From: Cristatella mucedo
Lineage: Eukaryota; Bryozoa; Phylactolaemata; Cristatellidae
Direction: 5' to 3'
Assembly: GCA_009760855.2 (NCBI GenBank)
Contig: WPIO01000015.1
Location: 5,665,001-5,702,500, forward strand
Length of the DNA: 37,500 bases
Part shown: in pieces, positions 1 through 11,624 of the stretch
How the letters are laid out: every line of letters starts with the position of its first letter
How positions within the stretch are numbered: position 1 is the first letter of the stretch
Made by a program: the position numbers and the translations under genes
The notes under the pieces: generated by a model
Told to the model about the DNA's origin: nothing
The model's database searches: none
Seen by the model: only the letters and a program-made list of their open reading frames with translations

Positions 1-390
1 GCACGACGATGCTGAAACTGTTGCAGCAGCAGTTCAGCTAGGTCTAAATGAGCCAAGCCGTGACGGGCCTTGTGGGTCATCGTAAGAACTTTACTCAGTA
101 TCTGTTGATCAACCGGCAGCGATCGGATCTTCGTCAGTAAACGAGACACATGGTCAAACAGTTTGAGATTTGTCAAATAGTCGTGTAGCCATATTTATCC
201 CCCCCCCCAGCTGCTGCAGCCAAGTGGCTTTTCCGTAGCCCATCCAAAATGGTATTTCAATAATCTAGCCGAGGCATAATCATGGAGTAGGTTAAATTTT
301 CTCCAAATCACCTTCTTAGGCAGTCCCTAATCTTAGATCGGTTCGAACGTGACGGCTAGCCGCTGAAGCAGTCTTCTAAATGAAACTGCA
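1..390 (-). mobile_element. LINE-I 3' fragment (non-LTR retrotransposon, reverse transcriptase C-terminal part), cut by window edge
   Basis: Read on the minus strand, this stretch follows the same order of blocks as the minus-strand copy at 14412-14775. Shared blocks include the ctgaaact...ttcagctagg block, gagccaagccgtg, ccttgtgggtca, tgttgatc, and the late block tagccgctgaagcagtcttct. In the better copy these encode the end of a LINE reverse transcriptase, so this is a diverged relative. A run of ten C and several small indels break the frame, so it is not coding. The element continues beyond position 1, so its 3' tail is not visible. Homology to the other LINE-I copies in this window is seen directly; the reverse transcriptase role is inferred through them. 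Confidence 0.8.
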
Positions 391-690
391 CGACCGAGAC
401 ACCGAACTTACAGTGCTTCATTCCGCAGACATTTTCCGCCACATTTCCGGACGAGAAGCAGCCGATTGAATCTAACGGACCTATTTTGCAGCACCCAATC
501 GCAAGTCCTCACTTACTTCCGGTTTCCCTTAAAAACTCACAGCTGGACTAACGTCGTCAATCTCCGCAGCGTGCACCCTGCGCCTCGGCCGATCCCAGAA
601 TGAGCACCAATCTCGGCGCTGGACGCTCGCTGGCGGAGGCTGAGAAAATAAGGCTCGCGGCCTCGCTGCCTAAAACCGGCCGGTTGCATT
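391..690. other. unassigned sequence between LINE-I and GC-rich block
   Basis: I see no gene, repeat array or family match here. Positions 391-440 might be a decayed continuation of the LINE, but the similarity to 14776-14830 is lost. Confidence 0.4.
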
Positions 691-1300
691 CCGATGACGG
701 ATTACGGGAGCGCTTCGTGCCGGCCGCTCTGCCACGCTGCGGCAGCACTCGTAGGTAGCTCCGGCGCTCCGGCGCCTCGGGCGCCGAGTGCTGCCGGACG
801 ACGCGCTGCCGCCCCGCCCCCCGAGGAGGGAGCGCGTAGATCCGGAATGATTAATGACCGCGAAATCCACTGGACGGCTCGGCACCGGACAGGCAGCTCC
901 CCCGAACCTGGCTTCGCAACCTTTCTCTCGGCGGCGGCAGAGGCGGCGCCCCCCCCCCCCCCCCCAGGGGGAGGCTGGCCTCAATTGACACGGCAGCGTC
1001 GGAAAATGCCGAGAGCGGCGGCGGACCGATAGATAGATGGAGCGCGCTATTCCTCGCTCTCTCTCTCTCTTCGGAAGCCGGCGCGGCCAGCCGAAACGTG
1101 CCTTTCTCCGGAGTGCTGGCCGCGCCGGCCGGCCAACAAGCCGCCGCCGCCACACGAGAGCATCGGCTGCTGGCTGCTCTCGGCGAATGATCTCCGACGA
1201 GCGGCCAACGATCGGAGGCGTCACAAGCACAGCGGCCCAAGCGCCCGTGCCCGCGCGTCTAGCGGCCTCGCCTTTGTCGCACGCGTTTCCACGTAGATAT
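690..1300. other. GC-rich, CpG-rich block with poly-C tract
   Basis: CG dinucleotides are dense and all reading frames are unusually open, typical of GC-rich DNA. There is a C run at about 950-966 and a short CT run at 1053-1071. The longest frame (670-1431, minus) is rich in Arg, Ala, Pro and Gly and shows no recognisable domain, so I do not call it a gene. It could be a CpG island of a gene outside the window or simply GC-rich intergenic DNA. Confidence 0.55.
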
Positions 1301-1439
1301 ACTAGTCTATTGATAGTGCAGAGAAAGGCGTACTTCCTTCGCACTGTATCGCGGTCTTCACCAAAGCACCGACTAATCCCTGTAGCTCGCATTGAGGAAT
1401 TTTTGTAATAAGTTTTTCGGTGAAAATTCAAATACAGTA

Positions 1440-2520
1440 ATAATAAAAAAGGATAATAATATTCTTCATTTTTATAGCACCCTCAGAGAACTAAATCTGA
1501 CTCTATGCCAGTTGTTCTTAAACTGGCTAATGTCTCGAGCCTTTAATAAAGTTCCTCACACTGTGGCGACCCCCGACTTAAAAATTATTGTGTGCAAAAT
1601 GTTGAAGTGCGTGTTTTCCGATGGTCTTAGGCGACCCGTGTGAAAGAGTCACTCAAGCCCAAAAGTGGTCGTGACCCACAGATTTGAGGGCCACTGCTCT
1701 GGGAAGTTTACCTATGCTGTAAAGGAAGCATGATCGAATGGCTAGCGGTAGTGTGCTCAATGTCGACAAGCATAAAACGGCTGGAGGTGACATCCACGGG
1801 GTCACCATCAAAATGTGATTCACGGCAGCATGCAGTGTCAGCATGCTAAAGCACAATAAGGACGAATAGCATTAACAATCTAAATTCTGCAGCAAATAGA
1901 TGCGTTTTTTAAATTTCCCAGGTCAGTGGATCTCTTGAAGTCAGTTGGGAGTGGGTTCGAGGCTTTGAGAACATACAAACTATAGTATACCGTCTCCAAA
2001 GCATTTGAGGTTCATACGAAGTGTATATGAGCGATTGGATTCAGAAAATAGATTGGTACGACACTTAGCCTGGTGGAAGAGTAGATTTGATAAGTAGGCT
2101 GGACCCATAGAATGAAGAGACCCTTAAAGTAACTGGCTATACTGACAAAACCTTGAAGTCGATACACTGCTTAGTTGGAAGCTATTGCAGGTCGGCGAGA
2201 AGTGTTGAGATGTGGAAACTGAGACGCTCACGACATACAAGCCTAGCTGCAGAGTTTTGCACCAGCTGTCACCACCTGATTGCACATGGCGGTAGACCAG
2301 CAAGCAGTGGGTTACTAAAGTAAAGACGGGATGTCACAAATGCATGGATCAATTTAGATGTGATATCGCTGTCAGAGCAAGACTGAATTTTAGCGATAGC
2401 TTGTAGCTAGCAGTACGCAGACTTGACTTTTGAGCTGATTTGGTCGTCTAGTGAAAGGTCACTTTAAAACAGGACACCTAGATTTCGCGCAGACTCCATA
2501 AGAGATATATGCTGGCAGAG
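1440..2520 (-). mobile_element. LINE-II 3' portion: decayed reverse transcriptase C-terminal half plus 3' tail
   Basis: Reverse translation from 2500 downward gives SARNLGVLF, then SDLSLDDQISSKVKSAYC, ITSKLIHAFVTSRLYFSN, LLAGLPPCAIRW and QLVQNSAARLVCRERL, then ISTLLADLQ followed by a stop where LHWLP is usual. This is the standard order after the catalytic core in L2/CR1-like non-LTR reverse transcriptases (NLGV.FD, the SRLDYCN-type segment, LQ..QN.AARL, L..LHWLPV). Stops and frameshifts interrupt it. Positions 1640-1760 match the 3' untranslated part of the copies at 18100 and 27370 (gctgtaaaggaagcatgatc), and 1478-1515 is the eroded 3' hairpin tail. A dead copy, inserted in minus orientation. 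Confidence 0.85.
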
Positions 2521-2884
2521 CCGATTTTGAGCTTTCTGTTTTAACAATTTCTGAGTAGCACTTTGTTTGCGCATAGCTAGTCAGCAGGTGAAAACTGTGG
2601 CACGTTAATTTAGCCAGATTATAACCAATATTCATTATTCCTGGTTCCTGGAATGTAAAGGCTAAGAACTGATTATGCGTTAACCTGCGGCCAAGGCAAT
2701 GCGCAAGCAGCAGCCGTGCGTAATTTGCCGTCAGTTGCGCACCGCCCTTTGATGCTGCGACATCGTTGGAGCCGAGCTGCTCTCTAGGCTCTAGCCATAC
2801 GAGAATTCTTGTACGCTACCAGCCCCCGATACACGCCTACGATCCTCGCTCACTGTCAAATGGGCTAGTCTTCACTTTCCTGGT
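2521..2884. other. unassigned sequence
   Basis: No reading frame of note and no clear family match. The part nearest 2520 may be a further decayed piece of LINE-II, because it directly continues that element, but I could not read reverse transcriptase motifs in it. Confidence 0.35.
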
Positions 2885-3020
2885 TTGGCCCAGGGCTGTG
2901 CCTTTAGCTACTGAGGTCAAGGTGAATGCCCGAAACGACTGAGGTCATGGGCTCGAGCCCAGCGGCAAATATGAAGCACTTGAATAGAGATTAAGTTCTC
3001 TTGTGGTTATACAAATAAAT
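2885..3020 (+). mobile_element. SINE-B copy 1 (tRNA-like head, LINE-II-like tail)
   Basis: The copy has gaggtcatgggctcgagccc, a tRNA B-box-like segment, followed by aatatgaagcacttgaat and agagattaagttctct, the family's 3' tail. It belongs with the copy at 22727 to a subfamily carrying an extra segment (aggtcaaggtgaatgc) before the B box. It ends directly in a TA/GT microsatellite, as other SINE-B copies end in AT-rich repeats. Confidence 0.75.
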
Positions 3021-3021
3021 T

Positions 3022-3539
<518 letters not shown>

Positions 3540-3770
3540 TGTACGCGCCGGCTGGCAGGCCTTCGCTTCGGAAGCGGTCGTATTGGACGGCGGCGGCGTC
3601 CGCCGCCGCCGCAAGTCGCTACTGACGTCAAACGCGCGACACCGCCGCGGAGCTCGAGCGAGAGAGCGTCATCCACTAGGACGTCGCACGGTCGGACTGG
3701 TTTCGCCCGACTGACGCCGACGGAAGCGCGCGCGATCTGCGCGGCGCCGCGAGCCGGAAGCGACCGGAGC
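3540..3770. other. GC-rich, CpG-rich block
   Basis: Dense CG dinucleotides, with cggcggcg/ccgccgccg runs near 3588-3612 forming an imperfect inverted repeat. No promoter or gene signal I can support. Confidence 0.5.
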
Positions 3771-3810
3771 AAGCCGTCATAAGCCATTATAAGCCATTAC
3801 TAGCCATTAT
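3771..3810. repeat. 10-bp tandem repeat, four copies
   Basis: Four consecutive 10-mers of the form aagccattat (first aagccgtcat, last tagccattat). A short minisatellite with slight decay in the outer units. Confidence 0.85.
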
Positions 3811-4384
3811 ACCGACCGGACGGTACGTAGACGCAGGCGTAGAGTAGCCCGCTGCCGCGGGCGGCCCTTGCCCTGACAAAGAAGGAAGTCCGCTTGCCCG
3901 CTGCCGGTCTTACGGAATGAGCTGGCTGGCTGGCTGGCTACCCTCCGGCGGAGCGAACGCCGGCGTATTTACCATCAAAAGCTGCCAACGGGACGCGGCG
4001 GCTTTCGCATCCAGGCAGAGCGAGGCCGAAAACGAAGAGCTCATGGCGGCAGTGCTGGCTCCAGCCGACGAGTGAAACGAATGTCGGCCGAGCCCCGAGC
4101 CTTAGAAGCACGACCAGCGACGGGCAAGTGCGGCACACCGACTTAGGCAGGCATGCCGATGTTGACAAAGAGGAGCGCCGCACATCCAGGCGGCCGTAGA
4201 AAAGTCCATTCGACAGGAAGTTAATAGGTATCCAGAAGTGACGCGTAACGCCTCTCGTGCGACGCCCACGCGCGTAGCGTCTCCCGAGTGCGGCGACCGG
4301 AGATCTGGAACTCAACTGGTGCCTCGCTCAAAGCCTCGAGCTCACCTGCCTGAATATTAGGCATTAGCTGATTGTGTACTGTCT
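3811..4384. other. unassigned sequence with (GGCT)n
   Basis: A short ggct repeat lies at about 3919-3938. Otherwise moderately GC-rich sequence with no recognised element. The minus frame 3938-4315 has no recognisable domain. Confidence 0.35.
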
Positions 4385-4531
4385 CCTTTGTATAGCGGCT
4401 GAACAGCCTTAGCGGCTATAACCACCACTTGCAGTTTGCAATAAAAGATCTCCCACTGCCAGACTCGAACCCGCAGCCTGGGTCGTGAAAAGTAAGCGAG
4501 CGTCTCACCTTCTGGGCTATCACGGTCATCG
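4385..4531 (-). mobile_element. SINE-A copy 1
   Basis: Reverse complement of the SINE-A pattern: tttgtatagcggc (tail), the agcc...ggct mini-hairpin region, ccaccacttgcag, gcaataaa, then the B-box segment as actcgaaccc, and gggtcgtgaaaag leading to the A-box end ctgggctatcacg. Diverged but collinear with the copy at 11217. Confidence 0.8.
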
Positions 4532-6311
4532 CTTCTAGCTTTTAAGCTGCCTAATCACATTATGTCGCTTAATCGGTTGCTAACCAGCCTAATACAGGAA
4601 TCGCTCATTATAAGCATCTCTGCTGCGATAATCTGGCTCATCATGGTGTAGAGCCATTTCGGCTTCGCTTCCATACTCGTGGTTATCAAGCCAAGCCCTT
4701 TCGCCCGCTTGGCAACGTCTTCCCAGCCGACGGGCTATATCGATTGAAGACCTATGAGTGAGTCGACCTGACCTCTCTCACCTTTTTTTTACGAAGGCTC
4801 GCCGGCGTCACCGGCTCGACGCAGCAAAGAACAAACGGGTTCGCAACCTCGGCAAATCGCTCGATCTGCGGCTCACGGTGCGAGCAGATGTGGGCGGGAT
4901 TAAGGACGGCGGTTTCGAGCGGCGTTCGAGCTGCGATGGCGGCGTTTGAGCTGCGATGGCTTTTCTCTCCTTTTCTTGGCGCACCTGACATTGAGTCGGC
5001 CGGGCTGAGAAAGGCGCGGGGTGCGGTGCGGCAATACCGCTACGGGCCGTAGGCGTCCGTCCTATCGCTTCCCTAGCAGTCTGGCGTCGTTCGCCGATCG
5101 GCAGAGAGCTCGCGAGGAGAGCAGATCTCCCTCGATCCGACGCAGCAAAGCAGCCGTCTGACCAGTCGCGCGATCTCTCTGCTTTTTCTCTCTCACGAAG
5201 GTCGGTCAACGAGCGAGCCCGTCGAGCTCTTTATCGGTAGCATCATTGGTTCGCGGAAATGGCCGGCCCTTGTAGACGTCTGCTAAAGCGAGCTTTGTAC
5301 CTGACGCGCGTGAGTAAAGTACCAAGGCCAGCATATATGCAGGAGTTTTTCTGCGACCTGGCGTCTTGAGTGCCGCAGGCCCCAGCCCCCAATCAGCCAG
5401 CACCTCAACGTTGGGCTCGCTACTGCTCGGCGGCGCACCGCCAACGTCAGCCCGAGGCAGCTATGGCAGATAATGGAGGCTCGTGCGTTCGGACCGTCGT
5501 TTGCGAGAGGACGGCACGGTGCAGCTCGCGAGTCAAAGAGTGCACGAATTATCCGCTCGCCAACCAGCCAGCCACGGGCGGTCGTACGACGGACCCATTA
5601 CCGAATGTGCCACTTCGCCCTGCAGCGGAACGATGCGCGTTCGCTCAGCGTTCGCCCTTCGCCATTCATCCTTTCGCCGAGTGCAGCCCCTTCTTCCCCG
5701 CTCCCTCGTCCAGTCTACTTGTCTAGCTCCTCCTATCCCTCTTCCGTACGCACAGCTTCTGTAGCTCCCACACTTGATCTCATTCCTCTCTCGGTCTTTC
5801 TTTCTATTACCCTTCTCTAGTATTGCTCATGCTCTCGCTCTCGCCTCCTCTTCACTGTATCTTGTGTTACGAAACTGTGCACCTCTTAACTAACGGCAAG
5901 AGTGAAATGTTTTATAGCGTACCAGTGGACGTGTCCTTTTTTCTTCGTGCTTAGAGTGCTTCGAGTGCATACGAGTGTGCTTCGAGTGCTTACGAGTGCG
6001 CATCCGTCTGTGGCCTATCGCTAACCAGGGGTTACCAGGTTAACCAGCGACCCGCGTGCATATTCCTGTGTGCTTTTGCATGTTTTTTGATCATGATATT
6101 GCTTCTCTTAACATGACTTGTAATGCACCTGGATAGAAACTTTCTTCTCTTAGGGTGCATTACATAAGACTTTACTATTTGGTCATCTTTCTGCCACCTG
6201 CCCTCTCAACTCACTAGTCATTATCTTTCCTGTCTGCCAATCACTAGTACTTTATCCGGTCGGTGGTCATAGTGATGCAATTGATTTCCATCTACGGCGA
6301 CTACTAGCTGG
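4532..6311. other. unassigned sequence, GC-rich around 4880-5240, with a 19-21 bp duplication at 5946-6000
   Basis: No recognised gene or mobile element. The 4880-5240 part is CpG-rich and gives several chance frames. At 5946-6000 a unit containing gtgcttcgagtgc and tacgagt is repeated about twice. From 6060 to 6310 the sequence turns AT-richer and plain. Confidence 0.4.
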
Positions 6312-6462
6312 TTTAGGAGCCTAATTTGTATAGCGGCAGAAGAGTCTTGACAGCTTTTACCACCGCTTGCAGCTAGCAATAAAGAATCGCTTACTGCAGG
6401 ATTGGAACCCACGATCTCGGTAGTGAATAGCGACCCCCTTACTTCCTGGGATATCAAGGCCT
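6312..6462 (-). mobile_element. SINE-A copy 2
   Basis: Reverse complement of SINE-A: tttgtatagcggcagaagag, accaccgcttgcag, gcaataaagaatcgc, then ggattggaacccacgat as the B-box region and ctgggatatcaaggc at the A-box end. Collinear with the other copies. Confidence 0.8.
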
Positions 6463-6597
6463 ATGTGTCGCTCTATAGGCTTGTTAGTTTTGTGCCTCTC
6501 TTTCGAAATCATTACCTGGTTCTATCCCTCAATCACTTACTTGGCTCTTTATCCCTCCTTTCTTCCTTCTCTCTCTTCCTTCCATACCTTGGTGCCT

Positions 6598-6626
6598 CCT
6601 CTCTCTCTCTCTCTCGCTCCCTCGCT

Positions 6627-6667
<41 letters not shown>

Positions 6668-6744
6668 GCTCTCTCGTTCTCTCTCTCTCTCTCTCTCTTT
6701 CTCTTTCTCTCTCTCTTTCTCTTTCTCTCTCTCTCTCCCTCCCT
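6598..6744. repeat. CT microsatellite with interruptions
   Basis: CT repeats broken by gctc, cctg, gttc and tttc variants, flanked by a broader pyrimidine-rich stretch from about 6540 to 6800. Ser/Leu-rich frames here are artefacts. Confidence 0.95.
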
Positions 6745-6974
6745 CATTTCCCCTCTCCCTATTTCTCCCTCTCTCGGTTTGTTTCTAGCTCCCTCTCTTT
6801 CAGCCATATGTCTTTCTGTTCATCATTGAGTATCAACAGCTGAGCTACTAACTATATTCCAGAGCTTGTGGACCCAGCAAGATACCGTCATATCCTTTGA
6901 TGCTAAATCAACTATTTCTAATGCTAAGAAGGCTCATCCCTAAAGCGACGAATAGCTGACCTAGTATGCCCTTG

Positions 6975-7112
6975 GGTCGTAGCCGAGGAGGTAAAGTGCT
7001 CCATATCCACGAGCCGTGTCGTGAGTTCGAGTCATGCAGTGGCCGATTCTTTATCTCGAGCGGTGGTGGTATCCGTAAAGGCTCTTCTGCCGCTATACAA
7101 ATGTTAAATCAG
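6975..7112 (+). mobile_element. SINE-A copy 3
   Basis: Contains gtgtcgtgagttcgagtc (B box), tctttatctcgagcggtggt, atccgtaaaggctcttctgc, cgctatacaaatg and the terminal ttaaatcagc. The A-box part is eroded (gccgaggaggtaaagtgc). Confidence 0.85.
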
Positions 7113-7496
7113 CTAAGCTAATATGCTTATTGATCCGCTGAAGAGCACACTTATTACTTGAACTGAGCGACGTCATTAGGGCGTACAGTAAGTTACTTGT
7201 ATAGGAATCGGTGCAGGTGCTGGCGATCGTCTACATTCCTTGAAGTGAACGATGTTATTTGGACACGTATGCACTCGGGCTTGTTTAAACGCGCCTCTCT
7301 TCCTGATTCATTAGACCGTATATGAACTAGACGTTTATGGCACTAATTTCACTTGACCGCGGTGGACAGTTCCCAAAAATGTCGCAGAAGTTTTCTATAT
7401 AAAATGATTGCTTCTGTCAGTCATGCGGTGTCTCGTTCGATGTTCGTCACACACGGTCGCACCCGTATGCCAATGCCCTAGGGCCAGATAAAGGTA
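7113..7496. other. unassigned AT-balanced sequence
   Basis: I see no reading frame, repeat or family match in this stretch. Confidence 0.4.
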
Positions 7497-7640
7497 GAGG
7501 CTGATTTAGCAGGCTCACTTATATAGCGGCAGAGATTCTTCTCGGCCATCACCGCCACTTGCAGCGGTCAATAAAGGCTCGCACACTGCATGACTCGAAC
7601 TCTCAAACTGGGTGGTGAAGAGCGAGCACTTTATCCCCCC
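7497..7640 (-). mobile_element. SINE-A copy 4
   Basis: Reverse complement of SINE-A: ttatatagcggcagag, atcaccgccacttgcag, gtcaataaaggctcgc, gactcgaactc (B box) and ctgggtggtgaagagcgagc. It ends at a poly-C run near 7634-7644. Confidence 0.8.
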
Positions 7641-7876
7641 CCCCTTCCTCCGGGCAAGACCCAGCAGCAGATCTTAGTCCCGGCTAGACCGATGGAAGCC
7701 CTCGGTCGACACGTAGATGCAGCCCGCTTTCGAATGATCCTATCAGTCAGCTCTCGGCTCGTCATTGTCATGGTGGAAAGACTCTCAAGACTTTCGTCGG
7801 CAAGAGTATCTCCCCAGGAGGGGCTCAGTTGGGAACAAAACTGGCACTGACGCCTGATGGCGCCATCAGAAGCCGT

Positions 7877-7965
7877 GGTAATAGCAAAGCTCGGGAGCGG
7901 CGGTAATAGCAAACCTCAGAAGTGGCTGAAACGGCAAAGCTCAGAAGAGCGGCTGGAATAGCAAT
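7877..7965. repeat. degenerate short tandem repeat, about 25-33 bp unit
   Basis: Three to four imperfect repeats built on ggtaatagcaaagctc and agaagcgg: at 7877, 7902, 7932 and, partly, 7953. Unit length varies, so this is a decayed minisatellite. Confidence 0.6.
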
Positions 7966-10191
7966 GCATGCGGACTGACTTGATCCGACTGACGAGCGCC
8001 GCTTTGTTGGCGCGAGAGGCACAAAGCCGGAAATGACGACTGGCTGAGCAGTAGAATCAATTTGAGCCCGAGGTGGTTGGCCGACCCCCGTCAGAGGAGG
8101 ACGAGCGACAGCAGTTCTCGAAGTTTGGAAGAGGTGCAGCCCCATTGGTCGATTGGTCGATTGCTCGCCGGCTCGATTTGCACGAATGACTGCGACTCCG
8201 TGGTCAGCTGCACAACCTCGGGAGCAGTAGAGAGGACGGCAGTGGATGGGGCTACTAGTAAGAGCAAAGCGTCTGTACTGAGTGTACTATGACATTTTGG
8301 AAGTCTATAATGCCAGCTTCCTGTGTCCGTAGCTTTTGATTATTGATGACGTCAGCCCCTGCCTCCATGGCTTAAGGGGAAGAGAAGTGGCTCGTCAGTC
8401 AGTCGATTGCACGGACGATGGCAGACGAGTCTGAATTCATTTAGCGAATATTGTTTTTGTTTCGCAGACGGAAAATCAAGATGACTATAATGAAGCTTGT
8501 AAACTGGCAGCAAAAATGGCATTGCCCATATCGCAGTTGCCAGGATCTCCTTATTCACGGTCATCTAAAGGTTAAATGCGTTCCACTGATCCGCTGCTGG
8601 ACCAATGTTTAAAGACGATCTAGCTGATGTGCTACCACTTTTGCAGCAGACGGCGTAGATGATAGCCCTACGGCGACGACGACGACAATCAAGCCAGAGC
8701 CAAGAGAGACCATGACTGATCGCAGCTTGATTTTATTTTCACTGAATCCATGCGCTATACAAGTTCGTCTAGTTAGGCAACTTGTCAAAGCTGATGGTGC
8801 AGTCGAGCGTGCTTGCTATTCGTTGCTACTCTGGCTCAGCGGCCGTTGGAGTTTTCTTAAGGGCCGCGGAGGGAAATGGCTGTAGGCGACCGCAGCTACT
8901 CACTGGGGAGATGGTCGGTTCACTCGGCGAAGTCGAAAAGATGACACTTTTCTCGTTTTTAACCTAGTGCTTCATCTAATAAACCTAGTAATGGTAATGG
9001 CGATATAGAACTTGCAATGGTGATGTAAAAATCCGACCGTTCTTTCAGGCATATTTATACCGATAACCTAGTCAAATTTTTTGGCGAACCTGCCTGCTTT
9101 GCAAGGCATTGAACGATAGCTGTCTGCTACACATGTTTTCTTTGTTAATGGGGCAGCAGCGGCCGATTCAGTCAAACTCAACATTAGAAGCAAGCCTGAC
9201 CATTGTATGGCTTACGGGCTCGAGAGTGCATGTCTGACGGTCGGCTCGAGTTTGACATCGATGCTTAGATCTGGCTTCTAGATGCAAATGGCTTCTAAAG
9301 AAAGCAAGACGCTCCGTTGGGTCGGCAAATAACGGTGGTGGCAGCAATCCTTTCCGTGAGCTTGTATTCCCGTTGGGTATATACTTTCGTGAACGCCGAG
9401 CCTTCAAGGCTCGACCTTGACTATCACAGATGCTGCTGCTGCTGCCTAAGGCTGGATGTCTGACTCTATCATTCGTCTGCGGAAGCCTACCTAGGCCCCC
9501 AAATAAGCCCAATTCCAAAAGGCACCAATTACACTTACTCAGCGACTAAGCTCCTGCACGTGTCAGCCCAGCAAATATGATACATTATAGCTCCGCCTTG
9601 TATCAGTGCATGCGTTTGTTCGCTCTCGTTCGTACGTACGCGCTAGATTTTTTGGTGGGCATATTTTCCATACGACTTCCGCAACAAAAAGATCTGACAT
9701 CTTCGCTTTTTGGGATGCGATTGCCGAATGGGAGATAGACTTTCAGAAAAGCAGTGGGGGCTCGCAGCGGGAGGGGAGGGGCAAAAAAAGATGAAGCTAA
9801 TAAGAGACCATGCCTTGACCGCTTCCAAGGTTGCCAATCATATAGGAGCTGAAGAAGCATGCCGCTCGGCGCTGGCTCTCTGTGAGCTAGCTGCGCCGTA
9901 CAGCAGTAGAGGGGTGGAGCAGTGTCCAGCCCACTCGCCCGGTCGTACTTCTGACCTAACGTTAGCCAGAGCAAATTGTTGGGTCTACCTGTCGAAGGAC
10001 TCACTAAAAGGTGCAGATAAAGGCTGACGCAAAGGCCGTATATCTGCAGCAGCAGAATAGCTTCGGCGGCAGTCATAGTGGACAAGAGAAGAGCTGCTTG
10101 TCGCAGGACTTAAGCTAACGACCTGTAGCGCCAAGTGAGAGAGTCATTTACCCTAGGCTAACGGTAATCGTAATAAGAATAATAATAATAA
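7966..10191. other. long stretch without recognised genes or elements
   Basis: About 2.2 kb of mixed composition. Several open frames of 60-160 codons exist (for example 9603-10085 minus) but overlap one another on both strands, lack domains I know and carry no visible exon signals. Nothing here can be assigned by eye. Confidence 0.4.
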
Positions 10192-10247
10192 CAGGTTCTT
10201 TGCATAGCCCTCTAAGAGAGCGAAATCTCTATTCAGGAGCTTTGCAA
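10192..10247 (-). mobile_element. solitary 3' tail of LINE-II/SINE-B type
   Basis: Reverse complement reads gcaaagctcctgaatagaga then tttcgctctcttagagggct, the LINE-II/SINE-B tail hairpin in its SINE-B form (cctgaatagagat). No B-box head follows upstream, so it is a severely truncated copy. Confidence 0.6.
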
Positions 10248-10994
10248 TTCGTTTCAAGAGAGAGAGTCAATAACTAAGGATTAGTAATGGGCATCACACT
10301 TAGAAGGCATCACACTTGGAAAAATGTGCGAAGGCACTTGAGTAAAATGCTCAGGCTAGCATGCAACAGCGAACAAGAAGGCGCTTGGACTCGCCGGCCT
10401 CTGGCTAATAGCCTGAAAGGAACCGCGAACGTGCCATCTTACACTTTATCATACCAAGTATGCGGACACAAACAAGACAAAAATCACTGGGGCGAAGGGC
10501 GGAAATGTTTATCATAAATAGGCCTTCAGTTGAGACTTGAATTATGCAAGCTCTTGGCAAGCAGTGACCACTGCAGCTAGGTGCGAATTGTATGTTTACA
10601 CAGCTTGATCACGACCAAAGGCTTGATGACCAAAAGTTTTCAATTTAGTTCACGGGACGGCGAGATGAAAGGCTGAAGAGGAGCAAATGAGCGAGAGCAC
10701 AGTGGCGGTGCAAGGTCATCGAAATGGCATCGATCGTGACGAGTAAAGCGACCTGAAGGCCAGACGACAGAGGAGCCGGAAATCGTTCCACTGCTCGATA
10801 GCGAGCTAGCCAAGATCAGACGTAAGCGGCGGGGACGCGAGGGGCATCTCGAAAGCCTGAAGACCCGTAAACTTTCAGCTCCATTTAACTGACACGTCTC
10901 GTAGGCGCTTTCTGTATATCGAGAGACGATCGGTTGCTAGAAGCTGGAAGTGGAGCGGAAACCGATATCAGTATCAGTGTCTTAGCCGAATATA
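10248..10994. other. unassigned sequence
   Basis: A short repeated phrase gcatcacactt occurs twice near 10288-10318. No gene or mobile element could be recognised. Confidence 0.35.
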
Positions 10995-11114
10995 GTGCAG
11001 GTGCTCGAATTTCATGGCTCAGGTGGCTGGTTCGAGACCTACAGCGAGAAATCCTGTATTGATGGCTGCGAGAGAGGTAATAGCAATGAAGGCTGTTTAA
11101 CCGCTACTTACTTA

Positions 11115-11200
11115 TGCATGCATATATATAAGTATATGTATACTATTTATGTATGTATGCATGTATGTATGTACGTATGTACGTATGCATGTATATACAG
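11115..11200. repeat. tetranucleotide (ATGT/GTAC)n and TA repeat
   Basis: Repeats of tatg and tacg units (for example atgtatgtatgtacgtatgt) following a short TATA run. It lies immediately before SINE-A copy 5. Confidence 0.9.
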
Positions 11201-11216
11201 AGTGTCTGCTTATGCA

Positions 11217-11382
11217 TAGCCGTAATGGCTCACTGGGTAAGGCGGTTGCTTTTCACGACCTCGACCCCGAGGTCGTGGGTTCGAATCCTGCGGTGGGCGA
11301 TCCTTTATCGCCACTGCAAGCGGTGGTGATAGCCGTAAAGGCTCTTCTGTCACTATACAAAAGGAGACTGTTAAATCATCAA
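11217..11382 (+). mobile_element. SINE-A copy 5, the cleanest copy
   Basis: Starts with agccgtaatggctcactggg then taaggcggttgc (A-box-like region), followed by ggttcgaatcc at 11278-11288, a good match to the RNA polymerase III B box. Then come a non-tRNA body (cctttatcgccactgcaagc, ggtggtgatagccgtaaagg) and a tail (ctcttctgtcactatacaaa, actgttaaatcatc). tRNA-derived SINEs are transcribed from such internal A and B boxes. It is followed by AT-rich repeats. Confidence 0.9.
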
Positions 11383-11509
11383 GTATATATAAATATATCT
11401 ATATATGTGTGTATAAGTATTTTATATGTATTTATACATATATATATACCTAATTGTTAAATCAGCAGACCCTTTACTTACCTTTATGATATATCCTTAT
11501 GTGTATAGG

Positions 11510-11585
<76 letters not shown>

Positions 11586-11624
11586 AATTGTTAAATCGGC
11601 AGACCCTTTACTTACCTTTATGGT
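11383..11624. repeat. AT-rich repeat block: 134-bp tandem duplication containing a (TA)n array
   Basis: A pure TA array runs from about 11513 to 11582. The 40-odd bases beginning tacctaattgttaaatc and continuing cagaccctttacttaccttt occur both at 11447-11491 and at 11581-11624, 134 bp apart, differing at about two positions. The unit resembles the terminal ttaaatcagc of SINE-A. Confidence 0.9.

Noticed and set aside
670-1431. 253-codon minus frame
   Set aside because: It lies in CpG-rich DNA with overlapping open frames on both strands. The product is Arg/Ala/Gly-rich with runs of Gly and no domain.
9603-10085. 160-codon minus frame
   Set aside because: No recognisable domain or start context; overlaps plus-strand frames of similar length.
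11217-11300. tRNA gene, because of A-box and B-box-like sequence
   Set aside because: No complete cloverleaf could be drawn; the sequence continues into a repeated body and tail found in eight copies, so it is a SINE.
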